Position numbers and translations under genes: made by a program
The notes under the pieces: generated by a model
Databases searched by the model: none
Seen by the model: only the letters and a program-made list of their open reading frames with translations
What the model was told of the DNA's origin: nothing
From: an uncultured Eubacteriales bacterium
GTDB lineage: Bacteria; Bacillota; Clostridia; Oscillospirales; Oscillospiraceae
Reading direction: 5' to 3'
DNA: 9,214 nt
NCBI GenBank assembly: GCA_905205195.1
Contig: CAJLCS010000070.1
Span: 1-9,214 of the forward strand
Shown: piece by piece, positions 1-6,296 of the stretch
Layout of the letters: each line of letters begins with the position of its first letter
How positions within the stretch are numbered: position 1 is the first letter of the stretch

Positions 1-400
1 ACGCCCGGGGTGCCGCCGCGTCCGTATGATAAGTAAAGTGACGGACATAGGCGCCGCAGGGGTTTTCCGCCGGAACAAAGGGAGGATCCGTAGGAATGGG
101 GAATTTGACGTTGGTATACTGGTGGCAGTCGTAGCCGAAATTCTGCCAGACGCCGGGGACCGGAATGGTGTCGAACCCGGATACGTCAAAACCGTCCTCA
201 AAGAACCGATCCGTCAGATCATAAATGCTGGCGTAGTACCGGAATTTCCAGTCTCCGCTGAGAAGCTGGAACCGGTCCGACGCTTCCCGATGCTCGGCGG
301 GATCTGCCAGCCGCCCCGACGCCGGAATGAAGTAGGCGCGGTTGGGCATGGTGTTCTCGTGGAGCACATGGGGGTTTTCATAGTGTTTTGCAACAAACAT
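1..400 (-). CDS. GH2 beta-galactosidase (LacZ-type), N-terminal part, runs off the left edge
   Basis: The 133 visible residues are the sugar-binding N-terminal domain of a large LacZ-type glycoside hydrolase family 2 enzyme, which hydrolyses terminal beta-galactosides or related beta-glycosides. Landmarks are the NPHVLHENTMPNRA stretch (residues 9-21), LLSGDWKFRYY (46-56), VPGVWQNFGYD (81-91), and the family signature YTNVKFPIPTDPPFVPAENP (95-113) followed by GAYVRHF, which aligns well with E. coli LacZ. The catalytic glutamates lie further on, outside the window, so activity cannot be judged. No signal peptide is visible, so a cytoplasmic enzyme is expected. The ATG at 398-400 is preceded by AGGAGG (408-413) at 7-nt spacing. 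It is divergent from an AraC regulator, its likely activator. Family assignment is firm; substrate (galactoside or other) is open. Confidence 0.93.
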   Translation of the reverse strand, partial: MFVAKHYENPHVLHENTMPNRAYFIPASGRLADPAEHREASDRFQLLSGDWKFRYYASIYDLTDRFFEDGFDVSGFDTIPVPGVWQNFGYDCHQYTNVKFPIPTDPPFVPAENPCGAYVRHFTYHTDAAAPRA

Positions 401-407
401 AATGCCG

Positions 408-413
408 CCTCCT
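408..413 (-). promoter_or_regulatory. Ribosome binding site of the GH2 gene
   Basis: AGGAGG on the minus strand, 7 nt before the ATG at 398-400. It fixes this start over the overlapping TTG codons just downstream in another frame. Confidence 0.8.
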
Positions 414-430
414 GGCTGTTTTTTTGTTTT

Positions 431-439
431 ATTGTACCA
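431..439 (-). promoter_or_regulatory. Extended -10 promoter of the GH2 gene
   Basis: The minus strand reads TGGTACAAT, a near-consensus -10 (TACAAT) with the TGn extension. The place where a -35 box should sit (about 454-460) is GC-rich and has no resemblance to TTGACA. A good -10 without a -35 is what one expects of a promoter that needs an activator, fitting control by the adjacent AraC protein. The activator dependence is inference. Confidence 0.55.
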
Positions 440-466
440 CAGAACGGGCCGCCGCGCCATATCCAA

Positions 467-493
467 AATTCATCAATTCATGCACAAAATGCA
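467..493. promoter_or_regulatory. Candidate AraC operator (short direct repeats)
   Basis: Two copies of AATTCAT (467-473 and 475-481) are followed by two copies of ATGCA (480-484 and 489-493) in an AT-richer patch between the two divergent promoters. The patch lies about 43-69 bp upstream of the predicted GH2 start point and just upstream of the regulator's own -35 box. That is a usual position for an AraC-family activator site. The repeats are seen; binding is inferred. Confidence 0.35.
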
Positions 494-504
494 ACTGTCC
501 CGGC

Positions 505-533
505 TTGACATTTTTCGCCGCCCATGCCATAAT
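505..533 (+). promoter_or_regulatory. Sigma-A type promoter of the first AraC gene
   Basis: A perfect -35 TTGACA (505-510), a 17-bp spacer and a -10 CATAAT (528-533). Transcription should begin near 540, giving a leader of about 20 nt that carries GGGAGGTG (551-558) before the ATG at 563. It is the best -35 box in the window, so this regulator may be made constitutively at a useful level. Confidence 0.7.
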
Positions 534-562
534 AGGGGCGTTTCCACTCCGGGAGGTGCGCC

Positions 563-1417
563 ATGTACGTCAATTGCGGTTATCTCAATCCGTCGCTGCA
601 GGGATATGCCGATCATTCCCACCCCATGGTGGTGATCTGCTGCGGCGAGTACCGGCTGAAAACCCGTCCGTTTTTCCAGACGGTCCGGCCGGACGGCTGG
701 CAGGACTATCAGCTGCTCTATGTGGCCGCAGGAAAGGCCCATTTTGTTTTTGCGGGGCAGGAGCAGGTGCTTTCGGCGGGAAGTCTGTTTCTCTACCGGC
801 CCGGTCAGGCCCAGCACTATTGGTACCGGCTGGAGGATCAGCCGGATATCTGCTGGGTTCATTTTACCGGCTCTCAGGCGGAGCCGCTGCTGAAAAAATA
901 CAATCTCTTTCAGCAATCTCCCGCCATGTCCGTGGGCACGCTGCCGGAAATCAAGCAGCACTTCCAGCTGATGATCCGGGAATTGCAGCTCCGGCGGCCT
1001 TATTTCGAGGAAAGTCTGGCCGCGCTGATGAACCGGCTGCTTCTGCTGGCCGGCCGGCAGCAATCGGACCGGGCGGCGCTGCACAGCGGCACCCAGGAAA
1101 AAATGGAAGAGGCCGTCGCCTATTTTCATGAGCATTTCAGTCAGGATCTGCGGGTAGATGCCTACGCCCGGTCGCTGCATATCAGCACGGCATGGTTCAT
1201 CCACGCCTTCACCCGGCACACCGGTCAGACGCCCAACCAGTATCTGTTGTCGCTTCGCATTGCCAGCGCCCAGAGCCTGCTGGAGCAGACCGGCGATACG
1301 GTGACGGAAATTGCCGCCATCGTCGGCTATGACAACCCCCTCTATTTCAGCCGTCTGTTCAAGAAGCAGACCGGCCTGTCTCCCCGGCAATACCGTGAAA
1401 AATCGGCGCGCATTTGA
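563..1417 (+). CDS. AraC family transcriptional regulator (cupin sensor + HTH)
   Basis: A 284-residue protein with the standard two-part AraC plan. A cupin-like sensor fold lies at about residues 45-105 (YQLLYVAAGKAHFVFAG, then LFLYRPGQAQHYWY and ICWVHFTG), followed by a helical linker. The C-terminal double helix-turn-helix covers about 180-280: the first helix pair is around LRVDAYARSLHISTAWF (197-212), the second TVTEIAAIVGYDNPLYFSRL (246-265), ending in the family signature FKKQTGLSPRQYR. It should bind a small ligand, probably a sugar or glycoside, and act on the divergent GH2 gene and possibly itself. The start is set by GGGAGGTG 4-11 nt upstream and by length typical of the family. The stop codon lies in the loop of the downstream terminator hairpin. 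Family is certain; ligand unknown. Confidence 0.95.
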   Translation: MYVNCGYLNPSLQGYADHSHPMVVICCGEYRLKTRPFFQTVRPDGWQDYQLLYVAAGKAHFVFAGQEQVLSAGSLFLYRPGQAQHYWYRLEDQPDICWVHFTGSQAEPLLKKYNLFQQSPAMSVGTLPEIKQHFQLMIRELQLRRPYFEESLAALMNRLLLLAGRQQSDRAALHSGTQEKMEEAVAYFHEHFSQDLRVDAYARSLHISTAWFIHAFTRHTGQTPNQYLLSLRIASAQSLLEQTGDTVTEIAAIVGYDNPLYFSRLFKKQTGLSPRQYREKSARI

Positions 1418-1434
1418 ACTGCACGCCGATTTTT
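1398..1434. terminator. Bidirectional intrinsic terminator between convergent genes
   Basis: AAAAATCGGCG (1398-1408) pairs perfectly with CGCCGATTTTT (1424-1434) across a 15-nt loop. The A tract on one side and T tract on the other make it work as a rho-independent terminator in both directions: for the AraC gene on plus and for operon A on minus, whose last stop codon is at 1438-1440. The left arm is inside the AraC coding sequence and its stop codon (1415-1417) is in the loop. Confidence 0.8.
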
Positions 1435-1437
1435 CTG

Positions 1438-2421
1438 TTATTCCACCGTGAGGACCACTTTCCCGGCGCTTTCGCTCCGATAAAGCAGGTCGTGGGCTTC
1501 CTCCGCCTTGGTGATGGGCAGCACCCGGAAGATGGTGGGGCGCACCAGCCCGGCTTCCGCCTTGGGCCAGATATCCCGCACCAGACAGGCAAGGATCTCC
1601 GCCTTCACCGCCGGATCCCGGGAGCGCAGCGTGCTGCCGATGATCCGGACGTTGCGGACATAGATATTTTTCAGATCGATTTCCGTCAGCTGCCCGGCCA
1701 GCGCCGCAATCATGATCCACCGGGCGCCCCGGTTCAGGTACGGCAGGCATCGGCCCATTTCCGCGCCGCCCAGGCAGTCAATGGCCACATCCACGCCGTG
1801 GCCTTCCTCCAGCTCCTGCCGCAGCACCTCCGGCAGCAACTGCTCCCGGGTCACCACCACCCGGTCCGCCTGCAAATGGGCAATGGCCGCAGCCTTCTCC
1901 CGGGTCCGCACCGTGGTAATCACCCGGATCCCGAAGGACCGGGCCATGGGAATGATCACGCTGGCAAGGCCGCTGTTGCCGCCGGTCACCAGCAGCGTAT
2001 TGCCGGGCTGAATCTTCCCCTCCAGGAACAGATTCAGGTAGGCCGTTGCGAAAGCCTCCGGCATGGCCGCCGCCTCCACCATGGAGCAGCCCGCCGGTAC
2101 CGGCATCAGCATATCGTACTTCACGCTGACATACTGGGCATATCCGCCGCCGCCCAGCAGGGCGCACACCCGGTCGCCGGGTTTCCAGTTTGATTTCTTG
2201 GCCGCCGTTTCCCCGACACGGGCCACCGTTCCGGAGATTTCCAGTCCCATCCATTCCGGGCAGCCGGGCGGGGGCGGATAGTCCCCTTCCCGCTGCATCA
2301 GGTCGGCCCGGTTCACCGCCGCCGCCTCGATCTTCACCAAGACCTCCTCCGGCCCCACAGTGGGATCCGGCACCTCAGACCAGTGAAGCCGCTTCTGCCC
2401 GTCTACCAGAATTGCTTTCAT
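1438..2421 (-). CDS. Zinc-independent MDR reductase, quinone oxidoreductase / PIG3 type (operon A, gene 4)
   Basis: A 327-residue medium-chain dehydrogenase/reductase of the zinc-free quinone oxidoreductase branch. AAAVNRADLMQREGDYPPPPG (residues 33-53) and IIGSTLRSR (260-268) are hallmarks of the PIG3/TP53I3 subgroup, and the chain ends in the usual GKVVLTV. Members reduce quinones, enones or enoyl groups with NADPH. The nucleotide-binding loop reads VTGGNSGLAS (145-154), where relatives have a glycine in place of A153, so cofactor geometry may differ. In this operon a role as enone reductase is plausible but inferred. The ATG at 2419-2421 lies 3 nt after the stop of the preceding gene; GGGAGG lies inside that gene's last codons, with AAAGG next to the start, so translation is probably coupled. 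The gene ends at the bidirectional terminator. Confidence 0.9.
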   Translation of the reverse strand: MKAILVDGQKRLHWSEVPDPTVGPEEVLVKIEAAAVNRADLMQREGDYPPPPGCPEWMGLEISGTVARVGETAAKKSNWKPGDRVCALLGGGGYAQYVSVKYDMLMPVPAGCSMVEAAAMPEAFATAYLNLFLEGKIQPGNTLLVTGGNSGLASVIIPMARSFGIRVITTVRTREKAAAIAHLQADRVVVTREQLLPEVLRQELEEGHGVDVAIDCLGGAEMGRCLPYLNRGARWIMIAALAGQLTEIDLKNIYVRNVRIIGSTLRSRDPAVKAEILACLVRDIWPKAEAGLVRPTIFRVLPITKAEEAHDLLYRSESAGKVVLTVE

Positions 2422-2424
2422 CCT

Positions 2425-3441
2425 TTAGGTCCTCCCATGGGCCGCCAGCCAGGCGTCCATCCGGTCGTTGGTATCGCAGGCGGGCCACACATGATCCGCC
2501 GGAAGATTGGCAAGCTCCCGGGTCAGGGCATCCTTGATGGGCGTCAGATCCGACTGCTTCATGCCGGTGACTTCCAGAATCTTGGAATTGTCCATCACCC
2601 GCTCCAGGCACCGGTCGAAAAACAGCTGATACCGGGCAAAGCAGCTGTTATTGGCCCAGACCTGCAAGAATTCCTCCGTATCGATGACCTCATAGCGCAG
2701 GCCGATGATTTCCCGGTAGTATTCCGCGATTTCCCGCCAGGTATGATGCTCCGACGTGCAGATGGAGAACACCTCGCCGTAGGCCTTGGGATTCAGCACC
2801 AGCCGGGCAAACAGCTTGCCCACGTCACCGGCCCAGCTCATGGTGGCCTGCACGTCCATGGCCGCCTCCGGCAGCAGCACGGTCTTGCCCTCCATGGCCC
2901 GGCGAATCACCACATAGGCCTCCAGCGTCACCAGCTGATAGCGGAGCTTGGAGAAGGTAATGGCCGGGCGGACAATGGTCCAGTTGTGATAGGGGCTGGC
3001 GTGCAGCACATCCTCCTGCCGGGCCTTGTACAGGGAATATTCGTCAATATCGTGGCGCTGATACGCCGTATCCGCCGCCCGGGATTCCAGCAGCCGGGGC
3101 GACGTTTCCCGGGTGGGCACCTCGTCGCCGGAATAAATCCGGTAGGTGGACAGGAAAATATAGTGGGTCGTGTGGGTCAGCAGCATCTCCACCCGCCGGG
3201 CAAAGGCATCCGTCCGGTAGATCAGATAGTCGATGACGGCGTCGTAGTGATTTTCTTCCAGCAGCGATTTGAGGAATTCGTCGTCGAATCCGTCGGCCTT
3301 CAGGTAGCGGACATTGCAGTTGGCCATTTTCCAGTCATCCATGGACACCACGTCCACCTGATAACCCATCACCAGCAGCTCTGGCACCGTGTACACGCCC
3401 ATGGCGCCGGTTCCGCCTAATACAAGTACTTTTTTCTTCAT
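2425..3441 (-). CDS. Extended SDR, NAD-dependent epimerase/dehydratase family (operon A, gene 3)
   Basis: A 338-residue protein of the extended or atypical short-chain dehydrogenase group that includes sugar-nucleotide epimerases, dehydratases and reductases. It has the N-terminal Rossmann motif GGTGAMG (residues 9-15), a conserved serine/threonine in FLSTYRIYSG (96-105), a YSLYK catalytic Tyr/Lys pair (Y135, K139), the VRPA substrate-side motif (157-160) and the family's C-terminal SWAGDVGKLFARLV stretch (202-215) followed by a VFSICTSEHHTWREI region. It could act on a sugar or cyclitol, though the exact reaction is not readable. The start overlaps the stop of the upstream Gfo/Idh gene by 4 nt (ATGA), a sign of coupled translation, and the next gene starts 3 nt after its stop. 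No UDP-sugar context is present, which argues for catabolism over cell-surface sugar synthesis. Confidence 0.88.
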   Translation of the reverse strand: MKKKVLVLGGTGAMGVYTVPELLVMGYQVDVVSMDDWKMANCNVRYLKADGFDDEFLKSLLEENHYDAVIDYLIYRTDAFARRVEMLLTHTTHYIFLSTYRIYSGDEVPTRETSPRLLESRAADTAYQRHDIDEYSLYKARQEDVLHASPYHNWTIVRPAITFSKLRYQLVTLEAYVVIRRAMEGKTVLLPEAAMDVQATMSWAGDVGKLFARLVLNPKAYGEVFSICTSEHHTWREIAEYYREIIGLRYEVIDTEEFLQVWANNSCFARYQLFFDRCLERVMDNSKILEVTGMKQSDLTPIKDALTRELANLPADHVWPACDTNDRMDAWLAAHGRT

Positions 3442-4430
3442 TCGATATTCACTCCGCAGCTTTTTAATACCGTTTTATAAACTTCCAGCTCGTAATCCGG
3501 TGTAAAGGGATTCTCCTTTTCGCCGATGACCATCCGGTAAAAGCCCTCCATCATGGGATCGTACCGGTCCAGCGGCCGGGTGGCCGTCCGGTAGCCGGCG
3601 TCAAACCAGTCCGCGCTGGTGGACACCCGGACGCCGGTGTACTGCCCATCAAAATGGCCGAACATTTCCAGCGGCCGCAGCTCCACGGTCCCCTTGGAGC
3701 CGCAGACCACCAGCTGCCGTCGCTCAAAGCCGCCCATTTCCTCGGCGCAGGTCTTGGCGAAGGAGACGCCGTTGGGATACTCAAAGACCACCATGCCGTA
3801 GTCCTCCGCCGTCACGCCGTCCAGCCCGGTGGAGCGGTGAAAGGGGACAATCCGCTCCGGCTGGCCCCGGAACAGCAGCAGAAGATCCACCAGATGGCAG
3901 CCGAGGAAGAACATCATGCCGCCGGGGAAGGTTTCCAGCCACTGGCGCTTTTCAGGTGTGTGGCGGCAGTCCATATGGGCCTCCACGCTGTAGATTTCGC
4001 CCAGTTCCCCCGCCCGGACCCGGTCCAGCAGCTCCAGAATGGCGGGATTGTAGCGGTACATATAGCCCAGATGGAACACCAGGTGCTTTTCCTTCACCGT
4101 CCGGACCAGCTTCTCAAAGTCCGGCAGCGACAGTCCGCCGGGCTTGTCCATGTGGATGTGCTTCCCGGCGTCCGCCGCCATCCGGGCGTAGTTGGTCAGG
4201 TTGACCTCCTCCGTCTCGACGGCCACGGCGGTGATAGTGGGATCCGCCAGAATGTCCTCCACCGTCCGCTCCGGAATGTTGCCGGCGTTCACGGTAAACC
4301 GGCCCTTTTCCTCCGGCGGCACGGCATAGCCAACAAAGTCAAAGTAGTCCGTCAGCTTGCGAAGGCTGCCGAAAATCGCGGAAGCATGGTCGTGGCCCAG
4401 ACCGATCTGGGCAATTTTTACTTTTTTCAT
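3438..4430 (-). CDS. Gfo/Idh/MocA family oxidoreductase (operon A, gene 2)
   Basis: A 330-residue NAD(P)-dependent dehydrogenase of the glucose-fructose oxidoreductase / inositol dehydrogenase family, which oxidises or reduces secondary hydroxyls of sugars and cyclitols. The N-terminal Rossmann loop reads GLGHDHA (10-16), with His where the third glycine usually stands, as in a subset of the family. The catalytic lysine motif is DKP (95-97, usually EKP), followed by GYMYRYNP (122-129). The C-terminal half has GGMMFFLGCHLVDLL with H179 and D182 in the expected GxHxxD catalytic arrangement. It overlaps both neighbours by 4 nt, and GGAGTAGG precedes its ATG. The tight pairing with the upstream MDR gene recalls bidomain proteins in which these two folds are fused. 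Family is sure; substrate unknown. Confidence 0.94.
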   Translation of the reverse strand: MKKVKIAQIGLGHDHASAIFGSLRKLTDYFDFVGYAVPPEEKGRFTVNAGNIPERTVEDILADPTITAVAVETEEVNLTNYARMAADAGKHIHMDKPGGLSLPDFEKLVRTVKEKHLVFHLGYMYRYNPAILELLDRVRAGELGEIYSVEAHMDCRHTPEKRQWLETFPGGMMFFLGCHLVDLLLLFRGQPERIVPFHRSTGLDGVTAEDYGMVVFEYPNGVSFAKTCAEEMGGFERRQLVVCGSKGTVELRPLEMFGHFDGQYTGVRVSTSADWFDAGYRTATRPLDRYDPMMEGFYRMVIGEKENPFTPDYELEVYKTVLKSCGVNIE

Positions 4431-5440
4431 GACAACCTACTCCAATCAAATTGAATCAGCGGAAACGCATTTCCCGCCGCCAGGCGACCGTATACCTGCG
4501 GTGCCTCCGCGGGGCTGTGGACTTCCTGCACCATGGACCCGAATTCCAGCCGTCCCCCGGCCACCAGGGCTGCGATGGCTCCCACGTCGTCCCGGGTGGT
4601 CCAGAGTCCCGAAGACGAGTCCGTCCCGGGCCGGGCCATGGTGTGGGCGCCGATCAGGGAAATGCCGGGGCCGTGGACCTTGTGGTAATAGTCGATGGAA
4701 AAGTCCGAATGGCGAGTGCAGCCCAGCAGCGCCACCCTGCCCATGGGCGCCATGCAGTCCAGTGCCCCGTCCAGCCCGGCGCCCACGCCGGTGACCTCAA
4801 TGGCCACCCGGACGCCGCCGGTCAGCGCCTTCACCTGCTCGGCAAAATCCGGCGCGAAGGGATCAAAGGCACCGTCCGCGCCCAGACGCAGGGCCTGGGC
4901 ACGCTTTTCCGGCACCGGGTCCGCCGCCGCAACGGGAACCGCCCCCGCCGCCCGCAGCAGCTTCACCGCCATCATGCCAAGAACGCCCTGGCCCATGACC
5001 AGCGCCGACTCGCCCATTTCCAGACGGCATTTCCGGATGGCCGCCAGCGGGAATGTGGCAATATGCCACAGCGCCGCCTCGCCGATGCCGACCTCCGGGG
5101 CCAGCCGATAGACCTGGCCCTCCGGCAGCCGGTTGAACTGCTGATGCAGCGACCAGGACATGGCCACCCGGTCCCCGACCTGCACCGAGGTTACCCCCGG
5201 CCCGACAGCCGTCACGATGCCGGAAGAGCTGTAGCCGCTCTGCCGGGGAAAGACGGCCACGGTATCGTAGCTGTAAATCCCCACGTTCACCTCGCCCACC
5301 AGATTGGCCCGCTCCGTGCCGCTGCTGATGGTGGAAATTGCCGTCTGCACCACCACCTGCCCGGGGCAAGGCACGGGAATGGGTTTTTCCACCAGCTCCG
5401 CCCGTCCGGGGGCGGTAAAGACAATTGCCTGCTGTTTCAT
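4427..5440 (-). CDS. MDR dehydrogenase lacking the usual zinc-site motif (operon A, gene 1)
   Basis: A 337-residue medium-chain dehydrogenase, first gene of operon A. Where zinc alcohol dehydrogenases have the catalytic CGxCGTD motif, this one has TISSGTER (37-44), with no cysteine; the short structural-zinc cysteine cluster is absent too. The GxGxxG cofactor loop is intact as GQGVLG (150-155), followed by a Rossmann fold and the HTMARPG region (266-272). This SGTE-type MDR subgroup is often paired or fused with Gfo/Idh/MocA dehydrogenases, and here it overlaps such a gene by 4 nt. It probably works on the same or the next intermediate. Start choice is firm: the ATG at 5438-5440 follows a near-perfect AGGAGGTGA at 6-nt spacing. 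Whether it is an active dehydrogenase with other metal ligands or metal-free is open. Confidence 0.9.
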   Translation of the reverse strand: MKQQAIVFTAPGRAELVEKPIPVPCPGQVVVQTAISTISSGTERANLVGEVNVGIYSYDTVAVFPRQSGYSSSGIVTAVGPGVTSVQVGDRVAMSWSLHQQFNRLPEGQVYRLAPEVGIGEAALWHIATFPLAAIRKCRLEMGESALVMGQGVLGMMAVKLLRAAGAVPVAAADPVPEKRAQALRLGADGAFDPFAPDFAEQVKALTGGVRVAIEVTGVGAGLDGALDCMAPMGRVALLGCTRHSDFSIDYYHKVHGPGISLIGAHTMARPGTDSSSGLWTTRDDVGAIAALVAGGRLEFGSMVQEVHSPAEAPQVYGRLAAGNAFPLIQFDWSRLS

Positions 5441-5446
5441 TACAGG

Positions 5447-5455
5447 TCACCTCCT
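5447..5455 (-). promoter_or_regulatory. Very strong ribosome binding site of operon A
   Basis: AGGAGGTGA on the minus strand is a full match to the anti-Shine-Dalgarno sequence, 6 nt before the ATG. It suggests high translation of operon A once transcribed. Confidence 0.85.
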
Positions 5456-5461
5456 GCCTTT

Positions 5462-5490
5462 ATCATAGCCCGTTGCGTTCACCGGGGAAA
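5462..5490 (-). promoter_or_regulatory. Promoter of operon A, overlapping the opposing regulator promoter
   Basis: On the minus strand, -10 TATGAT (5462-5467) lies 17 bp from a poor -35, TTTCCC (5485-5490). The -10 context GCTATGATAAAG closely resembles that of operon B (GCTATCATAAAG). The weak -35 implies need for an activator, most simply the divergent AraC protein. The start point would be near 5455, giving a very short leader. Confidence 0.5.
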
Positions 5491-5501
5491 TATGCTATTC
5501 T
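5473..5501 (+). promoter_or_regulatory. Promoter of the second AraC gene
   Basis: -35 TTGCGT (5473-5478), 17-bp spacer, -10 TATTCT (5496-5501) with a TGn extension (5493-5495). It overlaps the operon A promoter by about 18 bp on the other strand, so both cannot easily be occupied by RNA polymerase at once. A dyad TTCT-ATA-AGAA (5498-5508) sits on the -10/start region and would be at roughly -43 to -53 of operon A, a possible regulator site. Confidence 0.5.
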
Positions 5502-5543
5502 ATAAGAAATAAGGTAAAATTCTCTAACGAAGGGATGATCGTC

Positions 5544-6284
5544 ATGGAACCGGCACCTTTTGGCTTCTACGAATTTCGCATGGACCGTCGTCATTATACG
5601 GATAACCGCCGGGGTTCGGTGGTGCATTATATTGGTCTGCTGCGTGACGGTCGGGCCAGACTGGTCACCGACCGGGAAACCGTTTCGGTCACCGCAGGCG
5701 ACCTGTTTTATATTCCCCGGGGCTGCATTTATCAGTCCTTCTGGGAGGGGGACCCGCTGATTCGCTTTGATTCCTACGGCTTCCGGCAATTTCCTGTGTC
5801 GGATCTCCGGCGCTACCGGCTCCAATTGCTCCGCCGGGACGCGGAAATCGACGCGCTGATCGACCGGTTGGCCGCCGATAAGCGGATCACCTGCGGCTCC
5901 GTGGGACTACTGTACCTGCTGTTGGACCGGCTGCTTCCGACCATGGCGCCGGAGCAGCCGGATCCGGATCGGGCGCTGGCGGAGGCCACCCGGGCCTTTT
6001 TCCGCCAGTCGCCGGACGCCGGTGTGGAGCAGGCCGCCCGGGCCTGCGGCGTCAGCGCCTCCGGACTTTATGCGGCCTTCAGCCGCCTGGGAGAAGGAAC
6101 GCCCAACGAACTGCGCCAGCAGATTCTCTGCGAAAAAGCCGCCGAGCTTCTGATGACCACTACCCTCAGCGTGGAGGAAATCAGCCGGATCCTGCATTTC
6201 AGCTCCTCTTCCTATTTCCGCAAGATCCTGCGCCGCCATACCGGCAGCAGTCCCACCGACATCCGGAAAAACGCCGCCCTTTAG
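5544..6284 (+). CDS. AraC family transcriptional regulator (second)
   Basis: About 246 residues. A short cupin-like sensor half carries RARLVTDRETVSVTAGD (37-53) and LFYIPRGCIYQSFWEG (54-69). The C-terminal AraC DNA-binding domain has a first helix-turn-helix near VEQAARACGVSASGLYAAFSR (161-181) and a second near LSVEEISRILHFSSSSYFRKI (208-228), closing with RRHTGSSPTDIRK. The ATG at 5544 is preferred because GAAGGG (5529-5534) sits 9 nt before it; an in-frame ATG at 5535 would abut that site with no spacing. It is divergent from operon A across a 103-bp gap with overlapping promoters, so operon A is the probable target. The protein is shorter than the common 280-300 residues, with a trimmed sensor half. 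Its last 4 nt overlap the last gene of operon B tail to tail. Confidence 0.92.
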   Translation: MEPAPFGFYEFRMDRRHYTDNRRGSVVHYIGLLRDGRARLVTDRETVSVTAGDLFYIPRGCIYQSFWEGDPLIRFDSYGFRQFPVSDLRRYRLQLLRRDAEIDALIDRLAADKRITCGSVGLLYLLLDRLLPTMAPEQPDPDRALAEATRAFFRQSPDAGVEQAARACGVSASGLYAAFSRLGEGTPNELRQQILCEKAAELLMTTTLSVEEISRILHFSSSSYFRKILRRHTGSSPTDIRKNAAL

Positions 6285-6296
6285 AGCTTTTTCCGG
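6263..6296. repeat. Perfect 9-bp inverted repeat at the convergent junction
   Basis: CCGGAAAAA (6263-6271) and TTTTTCCGG (6288-6296) form a stem around a 16-nt loop that contains both stop codons of the convergent genes. The GC pairs are at the base and the A/T run is inside the stem, with no T tract after it, so it does not look like a standard intrinsic terminator. It may be a weak terminator, an RNA end-protecting hairpin, or chance. Confidence 0.4.

Noticed and set aside
26..635. Small plus-strand open frames opposite the GH2 gene and its control region
   Set aside because: They are shadows of the GH2 N-terminus or cross the divergent promoters without their own start signals.
473..1750. 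Long open frame on minus across the first AraC gene (425 codons)
   Set aside because: It runs antisense through a clear AraC gene and the terminator, has low-complexity Arg/Gly/Pro-rich sequence, no ribosome site and no family resemblance. Long empty frames are expected in GC-rich coding DNA.
2383..3420. Long open frame on plus opposite the extended SDR gene (345 codons)
   Set aside because: His/Gln/Gly-rich shadow of a well-supported minus-strand gene, without start signals or recognisable domains.
3438..5440. Known C-glycoside deglycosylation (dgp-type) cluster, suggested by the Gfo/Idh/MocA gene
   Set aside because: The other expected partners, such as a xylose-isomerase-like C-glycosyl lyase pair, are not in the window, so the assignment would rest on one broad family.
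4451..5512. Long open frame on plus opposite the first MDR gene (353 codons)
   Set aside because: Composition is Arg/His/Pro-rich and the frame crosses the operon A start and promoter; the opposite strand has a complete MDR protein with strong ribosome site.
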